Positions 11,339 to 24,243 of a stretch of 64,000 bases of DNA are shown here, in pieces. Source of the DNA: Pholiota molesta (Eukaryota > Basidiomycota > Agaricomycetes > Agaricales > Strophariaceae). The position numbers and the translations under genes are program-made. The stretch's first letter is position 1. Each line of letters begins with the position of its first letter. Location of the stretch: contig JACGCK010000020.1 of the NCBI GenBank assembly GCA_014925825.1, positions 248,001-312,000 of the forward strand, given 5' to 3'. The notes below the pieces were generated by a model. That model was not told the DNA's origin. It saw only the letters and a program-made list of their open reading frames with translations, and ran no database searches.

Positions 11339-11428
11339 TGGTGATATCGTGGTTCGAATCCCACAATCGTTGAGCATCAAATGCTCTGATCCCTAGTCTG
11401 GCGCCTTAGACCGCTCGGCCATCTCACC
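11339..11428 (-). pseudogene. tRNA-Leu relic (5' half plus intron hairpin)
   Basis: The first ~47 bases match the intact tRNA-Leu at 5239-5123 with two changes (acceptor GGTGAGA, loop CTAGGG). The loop would read AGG, not a Leu anticodon. The intron-type hairpin is present as GAGCAT-TTG-ATGCTC. The 3' half of the anticodon stem (TCTGG) is missing. A distorted T-arm with an 8-nt loop and an end TATCACC, pairing with 6 of 7 acceptor bases, follows. I read it as a decayed or rearranged copy. Confidence 0.65.
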
Positions 11429-12655
11429 ATATAAACATTGTGTGAGTCTAAGTATACTACCCGTCAGGAGCTTGTCCACGGATAATTCCGAAGAGTCGAC
11501 ACGAAGTTGCACCTCAAGCAAACCTCAAGCTTCAAGCTTCAAGTCTTGTCAACGGTCTTGTCAACTGCTGCTAAAGGTGTGGGCCCTGGGGTACGCAGCA
11601 GTGTAAGGACTCGATCTCTCTATCGCATTCTCTGTTGATGACTGAATGTTATTCAGGAGGAATACCTATTACATTACCGACAACCCATTATTTACGCCTG
11701 CCTCGGCACAAATTCTACTCAAGGCTCTAACCTACTCAGGCTTTATGGTGTTGAATGCTCGAAGTCTCAGCGCTCAGGGCTTACGCTGTAAGCTCACTTG
11801 AAATTGTTCCAATTCTTTGAAACCCTTTATGGTATCAATATTAGTAGACGAAATGAAGGGTTCTCGTCAACAACATGCTCTGGGATCAGATGCAAAACCT
11901 ACAAGTTGCTTGTTGCGCTGCAGAAGTTTATCCTGGCAAACGTTGGCTCTCAGTTGGTTAACCGTAATGGAGTTCAGGTCGAGTGGAAAGGTATGTATCA
12001 ATGGCTGTCATTCTGTGTATAGTCACTAACTAGTTTAGCTAATGTTTGCCGTGACTCGGAGATAATAAAATATCGTTACACAGAGAATCGCAGAACGAAC
12101 CCTTTGAAGAAAAGATTGTTGTGGGTTAATAAACGTCCTCCTGGACTAATTCAACCGCTGATATAAAAAAAAGAGATCATGTTGCGTAGAGAGCCCTCTT
12201 CGAGATATCGTGGAGGCGACCAATGTGTATGCCACATCCGAATTGAGGCTTGACTGAATAGAGTCCTCCTTCGAAACGGTCTTTTACAGCCGTCCCTGTC
12301 TAACTTGGTCGAATGTGCCGATAACTCGTCAGCTTTTTCTTACCATTGATCGCTGATCGTCTCTTCCACGGCATTATGAATTCCCAGACTGGAACAACTG
12401 GGAAGAAAACCCCGTAATCCTGCGCAACCTTGTAATCTATGGCCGGTGTGTATTAGAAATTAACGCATTTTTCCTTCTGCTACATCTTAAAATAGTATCT
12501 CTGGATGCAACCTTGCCGAAACCACAGGCCCATGTACCCAGTCTGACGACATTTTGGAGGCACAGACGAGGCGTTTTCAAGCCGTTCAGAGCAGTTCCTT
12601 CCTGCATTAATCACTCGAAGGCAATGTTGGCCGTGCGTTACGCGAGGCTCGATGG
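11429..12655. other. Intergenic, unrecognised short frames
   Basis: Some frames (for example around 11798-12022) have mild coding character, but I could not join them into a gene or recognise a domain. A direct repeat of CAAGCTTCAAG words lies near 11527-11545. The last part is upstream of the secreted-protein gene. Confidence 0.35.
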
Positions 12656-12664
12656 TATAAAAGG
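12656..12664 (+). promoter_or_regulatory. TATA box of the secreted repeat protein gene
   Basis: TATAAAAGG lies 75-83 bases upstream of the ATG at 12739. This is a strong consensus TATA element at a suitable distance for a highly expressed fungal gene. Confidence 0.6.
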
Positions 12665-12738
12665 CCTCTCTGGATACTGGAATAATTTCAGTACCTCCAA
12701 ACCTGAAACTCGCTCTCCAATTTTGCCTCTAATCAACC

Positions 12739-13256
12739 ATGCAATCTACCTTTTTGTACATGCTTGCAGGCCTCGCTGCCATGAGCGTTGGGGTTGACGC
12801 AGCCGTTTATTCACAGTGAGCGTTCCATCTTCATTCAAGGCTGGAAACCGACACCAACCTGATTTAAATTTTAGGGCCGTGCCTCCTCCGACGTATAGCT
12901 CGGTGCCCGCATCCAATTCCACCAATTCTACCGGCCAAGAGTTCGTCTGCTACCCAGCCAACCAGGCGATTTTCACCATCGTCACTACCGTTATTCAGAG
13001 CACCTTCTTTCCCAGCCCCACGGGCACCGTTGTTGAGAGCACGTTCTTCCCCAACGCCACCGACAGCATCTTCCCCACCCCAACAGGCACCGTTGTTGAG
13101 AGCACCTTCTTCCCCAATGCCACCGACAGCATCTTCCCCAGCCCCACAGGCTCCGTTGTTGAGAGCACCTTCTTCCCCAACGCCACCGACAGCATCTTCC
13201 CCACCCCCACAGGCTCCGTTGTTGAGAGCACCTTCTTCCCCAGCACCACCGCCTAA
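12739..13256 (+). CDS. Small secreted protein with 21-residue tandem repeats
   Basis: Two exons, 12739-12815 and 12875-13256, joined GTGAGC/TTTTAG in phase. The N-terminus is a signal peptide (MQSTFLYMLAGLAAMSVGVD). The mature part has a short Pro/Ser/Asn-rich start with one Cys (EFVCYPANQ). It then has about three and a half copies of a 21-residue unit built on VVESTFFPNATDSIFP plus a PTGT/PTGS linker, each with an NAT glycosylation site. The product is about 150 residues and extracellular. The regular beta-prone repeat suggests a cell-wall or surface role, which is inference. It carries a strong TATA box. Confidence 0.75.
13016..13250 (+). repeat. 63-bp in-frame tandem repeats
   Basis: The 63-bp unit (GTTGTTGAGAGCACCTTCTT...) occurs three full times plus partial ends inside the coding sequence. 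Copies differ by only a few bases, so length variation between strains is likely. High-complexity open frames on the opposite strand here are only shadows of this repeat. Confidence 0.9.
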
Positions 13257-13890
13257 TTTCCAGAGACGGTAGGGGCAGCAGAAATAGCGGTGGTGCGAGT
13301 CCACCCACCATCCAGCGCTTCCCTTTCTTTAACTGCAGTTCACGGCGCCGTCGAATTACTCGCATCTGGATAAACCCGAAAAACTTGCCCAATATAATTT
13401 CTGACAGTCTTAGAATGCCTCTGAATTTGATTTCTTGTTTCTTTTGTCTTGTTACCGTTACCCTTCCTGACCTTTCCCCCTTTACTTTTTTCAAACCAAA
13501 TATCCAATGTTGATCCCTTCGGAAGGTAGTACATAGTATTCGAACGTCTTACAATCAGCTGCGACCATAGTAGCCTTCCGATCTGTAGGTGCTGTAGTAA
13601 CCTTAACTTCCAAGCTTTCAAGGTTGCTGCCTGGGTACATACTGTTTTGGAGTGTCAAACGAATATAAGTACCTCTGATCGACATTGCTTATATCGGGAG
13701 TTGGATGGGAGGCTGGAATTGTTCCAAATATCCACCACAAAGCCAATTATTATCCAGTTCCAGAACCGAACTCGTCTTTTAGAATCGAGTGTGCGAAGCA
13801 AGATAAATAAATTTGAAGATGACGGATGACTCTTTTTAACCTCCCGTAGGGCACGTACAATCATGTTACACTATATCAATAATAACTCCT
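13257..13890. other. Intergenic, no gene seen
   Basis: Convergent 3' regions of the secreted-protein gene and the minus-strand dehydrogenase. Nothing else is recognised. Confidence 0.4.
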
Positions 13891-14757
13891 CTACCACGGC
13901 AGGTTCGTGCCATCGAAATGCCAGAACGCGCCCGTCTTCTCCAAAGTAAGCGCCTCCGAGATCTTGACAACATTCTCCGCCGCCGCCTCCGGCGGGAAAT
14001 GCGGCACCTGCGGCGCATACTCCGCCATCCAGTTATTGATCCCCTCCCCAAGCGCGGTCTGCGACCAGCCGGGGTGGATCGCGGCGGTGGTGACCCCGTC
14101 GTACTTGAGCGTCGCGGCCCACTTGTGCGCGAGCATGTTCAGCGCGGCCTTGGCGACGGAGTAGGCGTTGAACTGGCCCGCCATGAGGAAGGTGATGTGC
14201 GAGGAGGCGAGGACGGAGGAGATGAAGATGATGCGCTTCAGCTCGGATTTCTTGATGAGCGGGAGGAAGGCGCGGGAGACGCGGAGGGGTGCGACGGTGC
14301 TGAAGGTCATTTCATCTGCGAATTCGTCGAGGTTCCTGATAGAGAAAAGCGGGTGAATAACTCGATGGCCGGAAGGAATGGATGTGCTACTTACAACTCC
14401 TCGAAAGACGTCGTAGGTTGTGGGTTCTTGCCCGCGTTGTTGACGAGATAATCAAGTCCGTTAGGGAGGAGCGGAGTGACAGCTTCAACAGCCTTGTCAA
14501 CGCTCTCTTGACTGTTGATATCGAGCTCGACCAGCTTGAGGTTCTTTGGATGCTGCGTAGCCAAAGCCTGCAGCTCAGAGCCAGAAACGCTGCGTGCAGT
14601 CGCAACGACGAAATTATTTTCGTCCTTGAGCTGTAGATAGAATGATCACTGTCAGTAACAACATCTTTACACCAGGCGTCTGCGAGGAACCCACCAAGTG
14701 CTCGACAGTGCTATATCCGATGCCTCTGTTGGCGCCAGTGATCAACCAGGAAGGCAT
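13891..14757 (-). CDS. Short-chain dehydrogenase/reductase (C-factor-like)
   Basis: Three exons on the minus strand from ATG 14757 to TAG 13891. The N-terminal cofactor loop is TGANRGIGYS (TGxxxGxG). The NNAGKNP motif follows, then the catalytic Ser in ISSVLASSH, and Tyr-Lys in YSVAKAALNM (YxxxK). The C-terminus ends LEKTGAFWHFDGTNLPW. The length, about 250 residues, is normal for a classical SDR. The enzyme should be a cytosolic NAD(P)-dependent oxidoreductase; the substrate cannot be read. There is no cluster context. Confidence 0.9.
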
Positions 14758-16034
14758 GTTATCTTGAGTATGTGGATTGGTTGGAGTGGGTTAAAAGTAG
14801 TGAGATGGGAGTGGCTGAAGCTAAAACTCGAAGAGGCTGATTGTTAGTGATCATCTCAAATGGATCCTCTGGGGTTTTATACGCCAATTGTACGTCAATG
14901 ATGGAACTGTATGGAAGAGCAAGGACCAAAGCGATTGTTGGATGAGTAGGCCAAGCTCGGGGACTGGGCTACCTTATGTGGCAGCCCGACCAGCTAGCTT
15001 GCAGATAAAAGGGGAGCCTGACTCAAATAACTGTTTACCGAAGCCCGAGCCCGATGCTTGACAAACTTCTGGTGCGGATAAGCCATTCACTTTCTAGCAT
15101 TTTCTACAGCCGCTAGGCGTAGGGCTCTGAGGATTCAAGAAAGAAGGAAGAGAGAACGTTCACATAAGTTAACGAAGTTGTAACGAAGGTTGAGAAGGTT
15201 GAGCGTGAGCTGGCGCCAAGCTGGCGCTGCAGAATGGTACAGTCTCGGATGCTCCGGCCCGGTTCCCGCGTATCAATTGGTGAGCTGTCAAAAAACCTGT
15301 TGCTGCTTTGTTACTGCACCTGCGCGCCAGCCTGGCAAGCCAGACGCTCACTCTGTGTTCACTGATTTCCGGTGCAAAGCCCCCATTCATTGTCTATTGG
15401 TGCCAACACATCCACTACCTTACAAAACTCGGTTTTTATGCCAGCCGTCTCAACCCCGATTCCCAACGTCCCAAGTCGAATTTGTGCCCCATGTTTCCGA
15501 CCTGCTGCGCGACCACTTACGATGAAGCCCATAAACTAGCAAAGAGCGGAGAGCACTCTTCCTAGCTCCTCGAGCCCACTGTACCTCCCAGACAAGGTTC
15601 TCAGGACGCTTGTCGACCATGCTGGTCATTTTCTTGCAAATACTGCCCGTAACTCCAGAGGCTGTCCGAAAAATTGTTCAATGAGGCAGCACCTAACATC
15701 ACTGGAGGATTTTCAAGAGGTTGCAGCAGTTATTTCTACTCAGCGCTGGACACAGGAAGCAAAGATGTGTCGAAGATTGGGATTTGAAGACATGGTGGCT
15801 GGATAACTGCTCTCGAAGACTCGGCGACTGACAGGCTTATAAGCGCTCTACGTAACTCTGTGGCTGTCTATGGGGTACGATGCATGAATGAGGAGACATG
15901 AATGAGGAGAGTCGTAATGATATGGGTGTTTTACATTTTGCCACTATACAACATATAACCTCAGCCAAAGATAAAGAGGAAAATTAGCAGCCAGGTCAAA
16001 ATCATCACGCAACATAAAACTATAGGCAGCTAGC
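14758..16034. other. Intergenic, no gene seen
   Basis: Upstream of the dehydrogenase and downstream of the HAM1-like gene. Frames around 15190-15565 are unsupported by splicing or motifs. Confidence 0.4.
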
Positions 16035-18693
16035 CTAGAAGTCGAACACGTTGCTCTGCCACCCCTCCTTCTTTGCCTCCGCATCACGCTTCCTCTCCAC
16101 GCTCCTCCTAAATCCCGAAACCTGCTTCTTCCCCTCCTTCAGCACATCCTTCGCCGTGCTCTGCACATCACTCTTAATCTGCTGCACGTCTACATCCACC
16201 CCCGACGCACTGTGCTGCAGACCCGGTACCTGCGCCATCGCTTCGTCCACCGGCATCCCAAGCGCCTCCTCGCCCACGCGCCCAAGCTTGTCTTTCAGCG
16301 GCTCCGACCCGGTACCCAACGGTCCGCGTTTGTCCCCGGACAAAATCTGCGGCTCAGCGCCCACCGCAAACGCCGACCGACGCACCTCGCCGCCCTCGCC
16401 GAGCTCGTCCGCGCCGACCCGGATCTGCTGCTGTACGACGACCCCAGTCCCGGTGGCCTTCCAGTCCATCTCCACCCCCAGCCGGCTCTCCCGCTCGAGC
16501 CTGCCCACCTCGCTCCACACCGCCGCGGCGAGCGCTGCCCCGTGGCTCAAGCCGGTATCCTCGAACACCTCGCGGCGCTTGCTGATGTCGAACGCTACCC
16601 CGTCGGCGTAATCCACAACGGCGCGGAACTGCTCCGTCAGCGTCTTCTCCAACGCCTGGCGCAGATGGGTGACCAGAAGCGGGCGGAAGAGGGTGACGAA
16701 CATGGCGTGGTTCGACTCCCTGATCTCCATGCTGACGTCCTCCGAGATCGAGACCGTCGCGCGCTCGATGACGTGAAAATGCTTGCGCTCTTCGCGAGAG
16801 TTGGGGCCTGTCGCGGTGCTGGGGATGAGTCGGATCTTCAAGTCCACGTCGACGCCTTTCTTCGGAAGCGTAAGCCCCATAAGGCCTGTGAAATCGCTTG
16901 GGCCGACTGTTGCCGTCTTGTCTTTATACCAGAACGAGATGTCCTTGAGCGAGAGCTGCAGCGCTTGAATCTGTATGTGCATGAGGGTACCAATAGCAGT
17001 ACGCGATGCAGTGGATGGGGGTGACGAAGTTCGAATATCAATATCGGTGATATTGCGAATATAGACATGCGATGGATGGATGTTGAACGATGAAATATCC
17101 AGATTCTCAAGGACGAACTCGATTTCAGAGTCCTTGTACTCGGTCCTAATTGATGGACGGTTAGCGCCATAGCACAACTGATGCAAGGAAAGAAACTTAC
17201 CTTGGGATTGGAACGTCGCGCATCTTGGACAATATCCTCGGGATGTAGACCTTGAAGAGGTCTTGCCAGAACCATGTCGCCTGCTCAACGGCCGCTTGTA
17301 ATCCCGTCTTCGCCTCGTCTCCAGCCTCCACCAAACCCTGCTCCATATCGTCTCCGAGTTTCTTGTGCGCCTCTTTCACCCTCGTCAAATCTTGGTCGTT
17401 ACTAAAGCCTGATTCCAACTTCGCCAGTTCATCCTTCACGCCACCCACAGCCCTCTTCCAGGTCTCGTCCTTCTCCAACAATGTCCTCCAGCGTACGCGC
17501 AAGTCCTTGCGTTGTCGCTTCGACTCTTCGGAGCGCACAAATCCAGGCTCGGCGAGGTTCTTTCGGACGGCGGTGAAAAATTCATCGAACCAAGACCTCA
17601 GCTCTTCGTCCTTCGAAATGGAGCTCGCGCACGTTCTAATCTTATGGATCAACGGGGTGAGCGACATGCCTGCAAACCGCTCAATCAACGTGCGGACGAG
17701 GCAGAGCGCCTTCGGGATGTGTTGTTCGGGCGTAGGGTCATCGATGAAACTCGAGAGAGTGGCGTTGGGATCAGAGGCTGCATCGAGCATGGAGTTCAAG
17801 CGTTTCTGAATAATTCCGAAGATGGTATCAACAGCTTCGCGATATTCTGGATCAGACTGCGCTCTGTCGGCCATCTATTCGTGCTATCAATTGCTTGGCT
17901 CTAGATTCGTGACATGACACACATACCTTGCGAAAAGCCTCTCGGAGTCTCGCACTTGTCTTATCCGCCTTCTCTTCAATCGTCTCGCTGGTTTCCTGAG
18001 CAGTGCTGATGACGGTCGTGCCTGCGTCCTTGACGGTGTCCATACCGTGTTGCCATGCGATCTTGGGGTCTTTTTCTTTCTCTAGACGTTGCTTGTCTCG
18101 GCCCAATGTATCGCGCTTGCCATCCTGAACCTCTTCCTCAATCTGGAGAAGAGTTTCCTTGGCGGACCCAGCTTGACCCTCGATGACGCCGGCGGCTTCG
18201 GCCAATGACAGACGGATGACGGAAAGCAGGTCCTGGAAGAGGGAAGTGCCCTCGGAAGTGACGGAGGACATCACGCTGGAAAGGAGCGTGCGGAGCGCTT
18301 TGCGGAGGGCGTTGATATCTTCGAGCGCTTGGTCTTTCTTTGCCTCTGCCTCGCGGGTAACGGTGAGGTCGCCCTGGGTCAGATGCCAGACGGCTTCCTG
18401 GAAGATGTTGTCGGCTAAACGAGGTTCATTCGTAATTAAAAAAACAGTGAGTATGTGCGCCGTGGAAATATGAACTTACCATTCTTCTGCGATGCGAGAT
18501 GCTTGTACGCATCGAGCACATGTCTCACATCGTTTGCGAGGACACGACCCTGGCTGCTGAGCTCAGTGTCCGTGCTGGGCTCGAGCTGGGTGATGCCGAC
18601 TTCATTGAGCCAGTCAATGAAGATGCTTGCTTGTTGAGTAGTGGGGAGCTTGCCAGCCTCGAAGGCGGCGAGTACGTTGGTTGTTTTTTCCAT
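16035..18693 (-). CDS. HAM1-like conserved fungal protein (helical plus lipid-binding-like domain)
   Basis: Four exons on the minus strand from ATG 18693 (MEKTTNVLAAFEAGKLPTTQ) to TAG 16035, about 800 residues. The N-terminal two thirds are alpha-helical and charged. From about 17200 the chain becomes beta-rich (DSEIEFVLENLDISSFNIHP, DLKIRLIPST), as expected for a BPI/SMP-like tubular lipid-binding fold. The C-terminus is basic and Ser/Lys-rich (VSGFRRSVERKRDAEAKKEG). This is the layout of the fungal HAM1-like family with its N- and C-terminal domains. Membrane-contact or lipid transport is suggested only by the fold. The introns are short and canonical. Confidence 0.8.
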
Positions 18694-20961
18694 GATGATG
18701 ATAAGTAGTACGGAGTATGTGTTAGCGGGAAATTGAGATTGAGACGAGGACGAGGACTGTCTTTATATGGCGCAGGCGCAGCGGATGTGGGTCAGTTATG
18801 ACGCAATATACGTACGTCGTTTTCTTCAGTTCTCGAGGGAGTCTTCCCCACGCGTCACTAGTTCACTCAAAGCCGTCATTCGGTTTGGTGGTCATCGAAA
18901 TATTTCTGGTTTCGATTAAAAGATAGGGGAAAGATAGGGGTCGGTTCGTGCATTTACTTAGCTTGTAAATTGTTGTAATTGAGCGCCTGATGCACAAATT
19001 ATGATTACGCAGACAGTTACTTGAGGACTTTGTTATTTTACTCGATTTGAGAGAGAAATTATTGGATTTATGCAAGTCTTTCAAGATTCTTGGCACAGCA
19101 GTGCGAACCGACGTTGAATCGATGGCTCGATACGGATGCTGGTGGGATGGAAATAAATAAATAATAAATAAATAGAAATATTCAGTCTCTGGAAAGAATT
19201 CACTCAAAGAGATACCTGCACCTTTGTTATTACACCGCAAATGCTTGAACAAGTGATTAGACTATGGACATTGTATATCAGCAGTAGAGTAACGCTTGCA
19301 GCGTCTTTTTTTACCCTGAAAAAGAATAAGAAATAGAAATTTACAAGGAGAGAAGAATAATAGGATTGAAGCAATTCAATTGCAGTTCGGGCCGTCGTTG
19401 TACTCTGAGAATAAGGTTTTTACAGTACTTGAGTGATCGAATTTTTTTTCGCGCGCTGCGCGGCTCGAGAAAGTGTCCATGAGGGTGCCTAATCTTCCAG
19501 AAATCAATTAATATACAAAAAAATATCAATATACTCGAAATTGCTGCTAGAAACACCTCCAAATTTTATACATAGAGCCCTATCTATGTGCCCGCTCTAC
19601 TATATTGATTTTTAGACACCACAAATTGCTGCCATTGCCGCGCAAATGCCCAAGGACGATGAAATCAATGGAAAAGGCAAGCCGTGTTACACCGTGTAAC
19701 ATATGTCACATGGATGATTAGATGAACTCTGCTCTCGCATACAGCGATCCTCTGCGTTCTATCACCTTAATTCGACATCCAAAAAAGCGGGAGCATTTAA
19801 ATTTAAGCTTAGAGTGTACTTAAAAAGCTACAAAATATTTTTGAGTGAGAAATGTTTGAATACCCGCACTGCAAGTGAGCCGTCACAAGTACATCACATG
19901 TTGAATTTATTTTCTTAGGTAATAAATCTCGTATCCCGTATCGGTATCGCCCACCAGCATGCGCAGCGAGCCGAATCGATGACGTCTCATTACAATCTCA
20001 CCGCCAAATTAGCGCGCGCCACTCTTTTATTTCCTTTTCGGGATCTCTGATCATCATGACGTCGTAATTTATTGTTGAGTCGTTCATGCAACTCGGGACG
20101 CCTCTTTCCTCGGCCTCCTTCATAAGATAGTGAAAACTGAACACCGTTGTGCGGAATATCCGGGAGATTTTTCAAGTTTAAGGATAATTTATTCCAGTGC
20201 TTGCGCTATGGTATTTCAGTCCGTAGCAGGACCTTTGTTGTCGTATGGGTACTTTACTGATATGTTCTGGTTTTTGAAAAGATAAGCGACTGAAATAAAC
20301 CGAAGTATTTCCAAAAGCATACTCGTATCCAAAATATGGGTAACACTAGGAAGATTCGCCTCCCAAAACAAAAATCTTTGCGCCAATCAAATAAGGCACC
20401 TCCTCTCATTGGCCCTTCCTCTCCTCTCACCATCACCCTACGCGCGACAACAATCCAAGTCTGTTGTGATTGACTGGCAGCATTCTAGGTCATGATATCT
20501 GACTTGTCATCAGCCTACGCAGCAGCATTCTTTAATGCCCCGTAGATGCGAGAAATACCAGAAAGCTGTTCAAACTTTGTTTGGAGATCGGAACAGTGTA
20601 AATTGAACAGGCGGCAAATGCGAAAGCCAATACTTAGAGTCTCGGTCGAAAATTCGGTCAGAATATTTATTTAAGCCAGTGTAATGTGCTGGCTATCGAA
20701 TATGGTACCAGCATGTACTATATGTGCGTCACACGAAGTTGAAAAAATGTCTGTTAGAACTCGCCACACCTACGCATATGCATATGTACAACTAACTTCA
20801 AATTTCGTAGCCACACTGGCACCAGGAGAGTAAACACATAAGACCCCATCGTTCAAAGAAAGCTATAGTACAACATAATAATCTAAAGGTTACAAAGATA
20901 CAATTACACAAAGACAACATCGAAAGCTTACAAAAAATATCAACCCCTCTTGTCTCGTCCT
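18694..20961. other. AT-rich intergenic region, 2.3 kb
   Basis: Frames are short. The region is AT-rich with runs such as AATAAATAAATAATAAATAAATAG near 19155-19175. No ORF has coding character and no transposon ends were recognised. Promoter elements of the HAM1-like gene lie at the left end. Confidence 0.5.
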
Positions 20962-22907
20962 TTAAGGCTTCGGTATTCCGGCCGCAGCACTTTGAGGCCC
21001 TCTCTCCCCTATAGGAACAGCACTTGGAGCTTCGGATACTGAGAGCGTAATGTCCAGCGCTACACCCGAGCTCTTCCTTATAGGCTTCGTCGGAAAAGTG
21101 GTGAACCGCGATGTAGTACTTCGAGCCACGGAGGATTTCATGGAGCTCTTCGGAGTTTGGTTGTGGCTGCCATTGGTAGCAATGCCAGTTAGCAGACCAG
21201 TGGTAGAGTCTATTGATTTTGGTTGTGGTGTTTGATTATCATCCAGGGGTTCGGGCGGCATCCTAAGTCTAGGAAGCTGCGATCGCAGGAGTGTTGAGGA
21301 ATCCCCAGCAGTTGGAAGGGGTTGGACGCCAGCGCGCGATGGTCCTGATCCTGATCCTGATGCCACTGGTCCCGAAGAAACGTCCTCCATCTCCTGATAT
21401 GGCGGCGCCTCGACATCTTCTCCCCTCCGCAAACCGCGTTTTTCGTCTGATCTAATCTGCCACCTGCCCGTACCTGCCGCCGTAAACCTCGCTTCGCTTC
21501 CTTCAGACTGCGGGAACTGAGTGGGCAGCGTGGCGTTCTTTTGGATTCGCGCTTTTTGTTTTTGTTTTCTGATGTGCCAGAACGCTGCGCCCCCGATACC
21601 AATAAACAGAAGTAGGATGATGACCACAACCACGGCAATGATGGCCATGTGTTTGCGGTTTGCGGCGGCGGCAGCGGCGTTGATTTGCGCATCTTGTTCG
21701 TTGACGACGGTATTATTGCCGCTGCTGCTCACGAGCCCTATGCAATCAGTGTCCGCAGAGCCTAAGTCGAATGCATTTGGGAATTGCAGTGCGGTACAGG
21801 ACATCAGTCTGTTTAGAACTCTACTGATGTAAATGGGTGACTGACCTATCGGATTGACCACTGGCGTTCCTGTAGCCCATCGGCCTTCGCTATTAATGGC
21901 AGAACGAGTAAGATGAGGTTTGACGCCGTTTCAACCGAATCATGATTCAATGAACTGTGTACTTACAGATCACTGACGGCAGCTAAATTTAGGCATCGTC
22001 AATATCATGTTTAAAGTTCATTCTTACATGTTACACCCCACAGCAACGGGATATGGATGATGCGAAGCATGGGGGATGCCACGGGAGACAAGGACTCACC
22101 AAAAAGCTTTCCATTTGGATTAGCGCGGTTTATGAACGTGAAGCGGTCGGCACCAAAGCCCATCGTGATGTTGGTGACATTGGGGTTATTCGTCTCCAGA
22201 AGTGTGATGTTGTACGGAGGTGAGCCACCAGCGATGGTGATGCCCCAAGGAGCACACGTTTCTATGTTCTTGCTGACATTCGCAGAGACGGTGAAGGCGC
22301 GTGTGTTGATGGGCGTGATGACACATTGCGTTGTTTGTCCAGCTGAGATGTCAAAGTCGGTTAGAAAAGTTGTATTTATTTCAGAACGACGGGATATGCG
22401 AAATAACGATAAGGATGAAGAGAAGTTTACTCACCAATCACCGTGACTAGCTGACCGGGCACACCTCCTGGATTTTGCTGAGAGTCGACTACACTTAGCA
22501 GTAGTTGGGAACCTATTTATAGCTCACAGTTAGCCCACGACTACAGGTGGGTAACGCTCACCAGCAGGTTGGGTGACCGTCCACACCAGATTGTTCACAT
22601 CTGAGCCTAAGAGAGTTGTCTGCGGTGTCCCACCAACTGGAAAGGATATCATGTAATATGGAGGAACGCCGTTGGTAGCGTTGGTATTGGGAGCATTGAT
22701 GATGGTAATCGGAAACGTGTTGCAAGTAGGTACCGTCGAGGGTAGAGTCTACAGGAAGTAAGGGGTTGAGCGAGCCAGACATATAGAGGAACGTACCGTA
22801 TCCCTGAAGGCCCATTGGAAGAGCCCGGAAGTGTTTTCACCGACAGCGGAAATGACAAACGTACAGAAGAACGAGAAAAAACGAAGCAATAAAGAGGAAG
22901 TCCACAT
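20962..22907 (-). CDS. Secreted-type single-pass membrane protein, paralog of 766-2601
   Basis: Minus-strand gene from ATG 22907 (signal peptide MWTSSLLLRFFSFFCTFVIS) to TAA 20962. The exons carry the same blocks as the first copy: TLPSTVPTCNTF, GVPPYYMISF, LGSDVNNLVWTVTQPAG, EGRWATGTPVVNPI, then SADTDCIGLVSSSGNN. A transmembrane helix (MAIIAVVVVIILLLFIGIGG) and a basic, Ser/Thr/Pro-rich tail of about 190 residues follow. Intron positions match those of the plus-strand paralog where compared. The function is unknown. The two copies are about 18 kb apart in opposite orientation. Confidence 0.85.
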
Positions 22908-24243
22908 CTCTGGCCACGCAGTAGGGGGGGGGCGGAAAGAAAAAAAGTGAAAAGAAAAGAATGTAATGTTAAACGAAAGAAGAATATGCGAAACCCAGCG
23001 CCGAAGAGTGAAAGAAAGTGAGCGAGCACAGTTGCATCAAGCGGAGAGTCGGTCACAGGCAGGTCACAGGCCTGTTATCTGGTTGCTCTTTTGAAGGAAA
23101 GTCCGGCTGGCGGATAATGATGGGCGTCTTGAGGACTGTGAGAACGTAAAAGAGCATATCAGGAACATATCACGAGAAGAACATATTAAATTTTGATTAA
23201 ACTCTTACAGGAACTGCCTTCGATGATCACAGATGATCATCCTATCGACGGTGGTTTAAAATTAGCGGACTAATAAGAAAGGACCTGTATCTTTCGCATG
23301 ATGCGCAGGTCCTGTGGATCTATGGGGATGCAGCTGGATTCAGTGTCGCACGAAAATAAAGGTAAGGATGTACATAGTTGGTGCGGTTGCGCAGACTTCA
23401 CGAAAATCATGATTACCCCTTCAAGTTTGACATAGACTACAATGTAAGAACTTGAAGCACCGAAGAACTATGACTGGAATTAAGAGTGTTACTGAAATGA
23501 TTGATTTAAGTGAGATTTCTACTCACCTTCAGAACATGAATTATTCAACATCCTGTTATCCGTTTCAATTGGGCGCAACACAATTCTTCCAAAAATGAGT
23601 CCCAATTATCGTTAGAAAGCTTGATTGATGATATGTACGGCATTGAGGCTATGCAGAAATCGCAAAACTTCTCGTCAAAATGCCAAATCTGTGCGAGAAG
23701 CGCGAGGTCGGACGGGATTGGCCTCTTATAATTGTACATCAGCAGAACTGCCAGGTGACGCCTGTTTTTCACAGCTAAGTGATTTGCGATTTGCTTTGAT
23801 TAGAAGATTGTGCGCAAAGCCTTCGCGTTTCAAAAGACACGTGCAATCGCTGGTTCGAACCCTCATCTACATGGGATAGCTCTTGGGCGTATCTTTATAT
23901 ATCTCGTAAAATATTCTTATTCGTCTTCCGCGATTTCGATCGAGGTTGCTGATGTCGACCTTGAATGTCTTTGAGGGCTTGACAGAAGTCCAGCGTCAGA
24001 TTGGGCCAAATGACGGGGAACAAAGACTATTTCATCGTGCAGGTATGGATATACTTGCAATGTGCCTGCACGTCTCGGAGTATTTCCACATATCTTCGTT
24101 TTCCAGAGTCTCGTAGCGGAAGCGGAATATTTAGGCAGTACACAGTTGACCATCAATGGTCGAGTACATCCTGGAAGACTGGAATAAATGAGAAACATAA
24201 ATACATTCTCCTCTTCTATCGCTAACCCTCTGGAGGACCAGGG
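22908..24243. other. Intergenic, no confident gene
   Basis: A poly-G run and A-rich tract lies at 22921-22965, upstream of the membrane-protein gene. Frames at 23545-23879 have no recognisable domain or splice partners. Confidence 0.4.

Noticed and set aside
12942..13250. CRISPR-like array
   Set aside because: The repeats are in-frame coding repeats in a eukaryotic gene, without variable spacers.
12864..13304. Antisense Gly/Glu-rich repeat frames
   Set aside because: They are shadows of the 63-bp repeats; only the plus strand has a signal peptide and intron.
16212..17024. 270-codon plus-strand frame
   Set aside because: It is antisense to well-supported exons of the HAM1-like gene.
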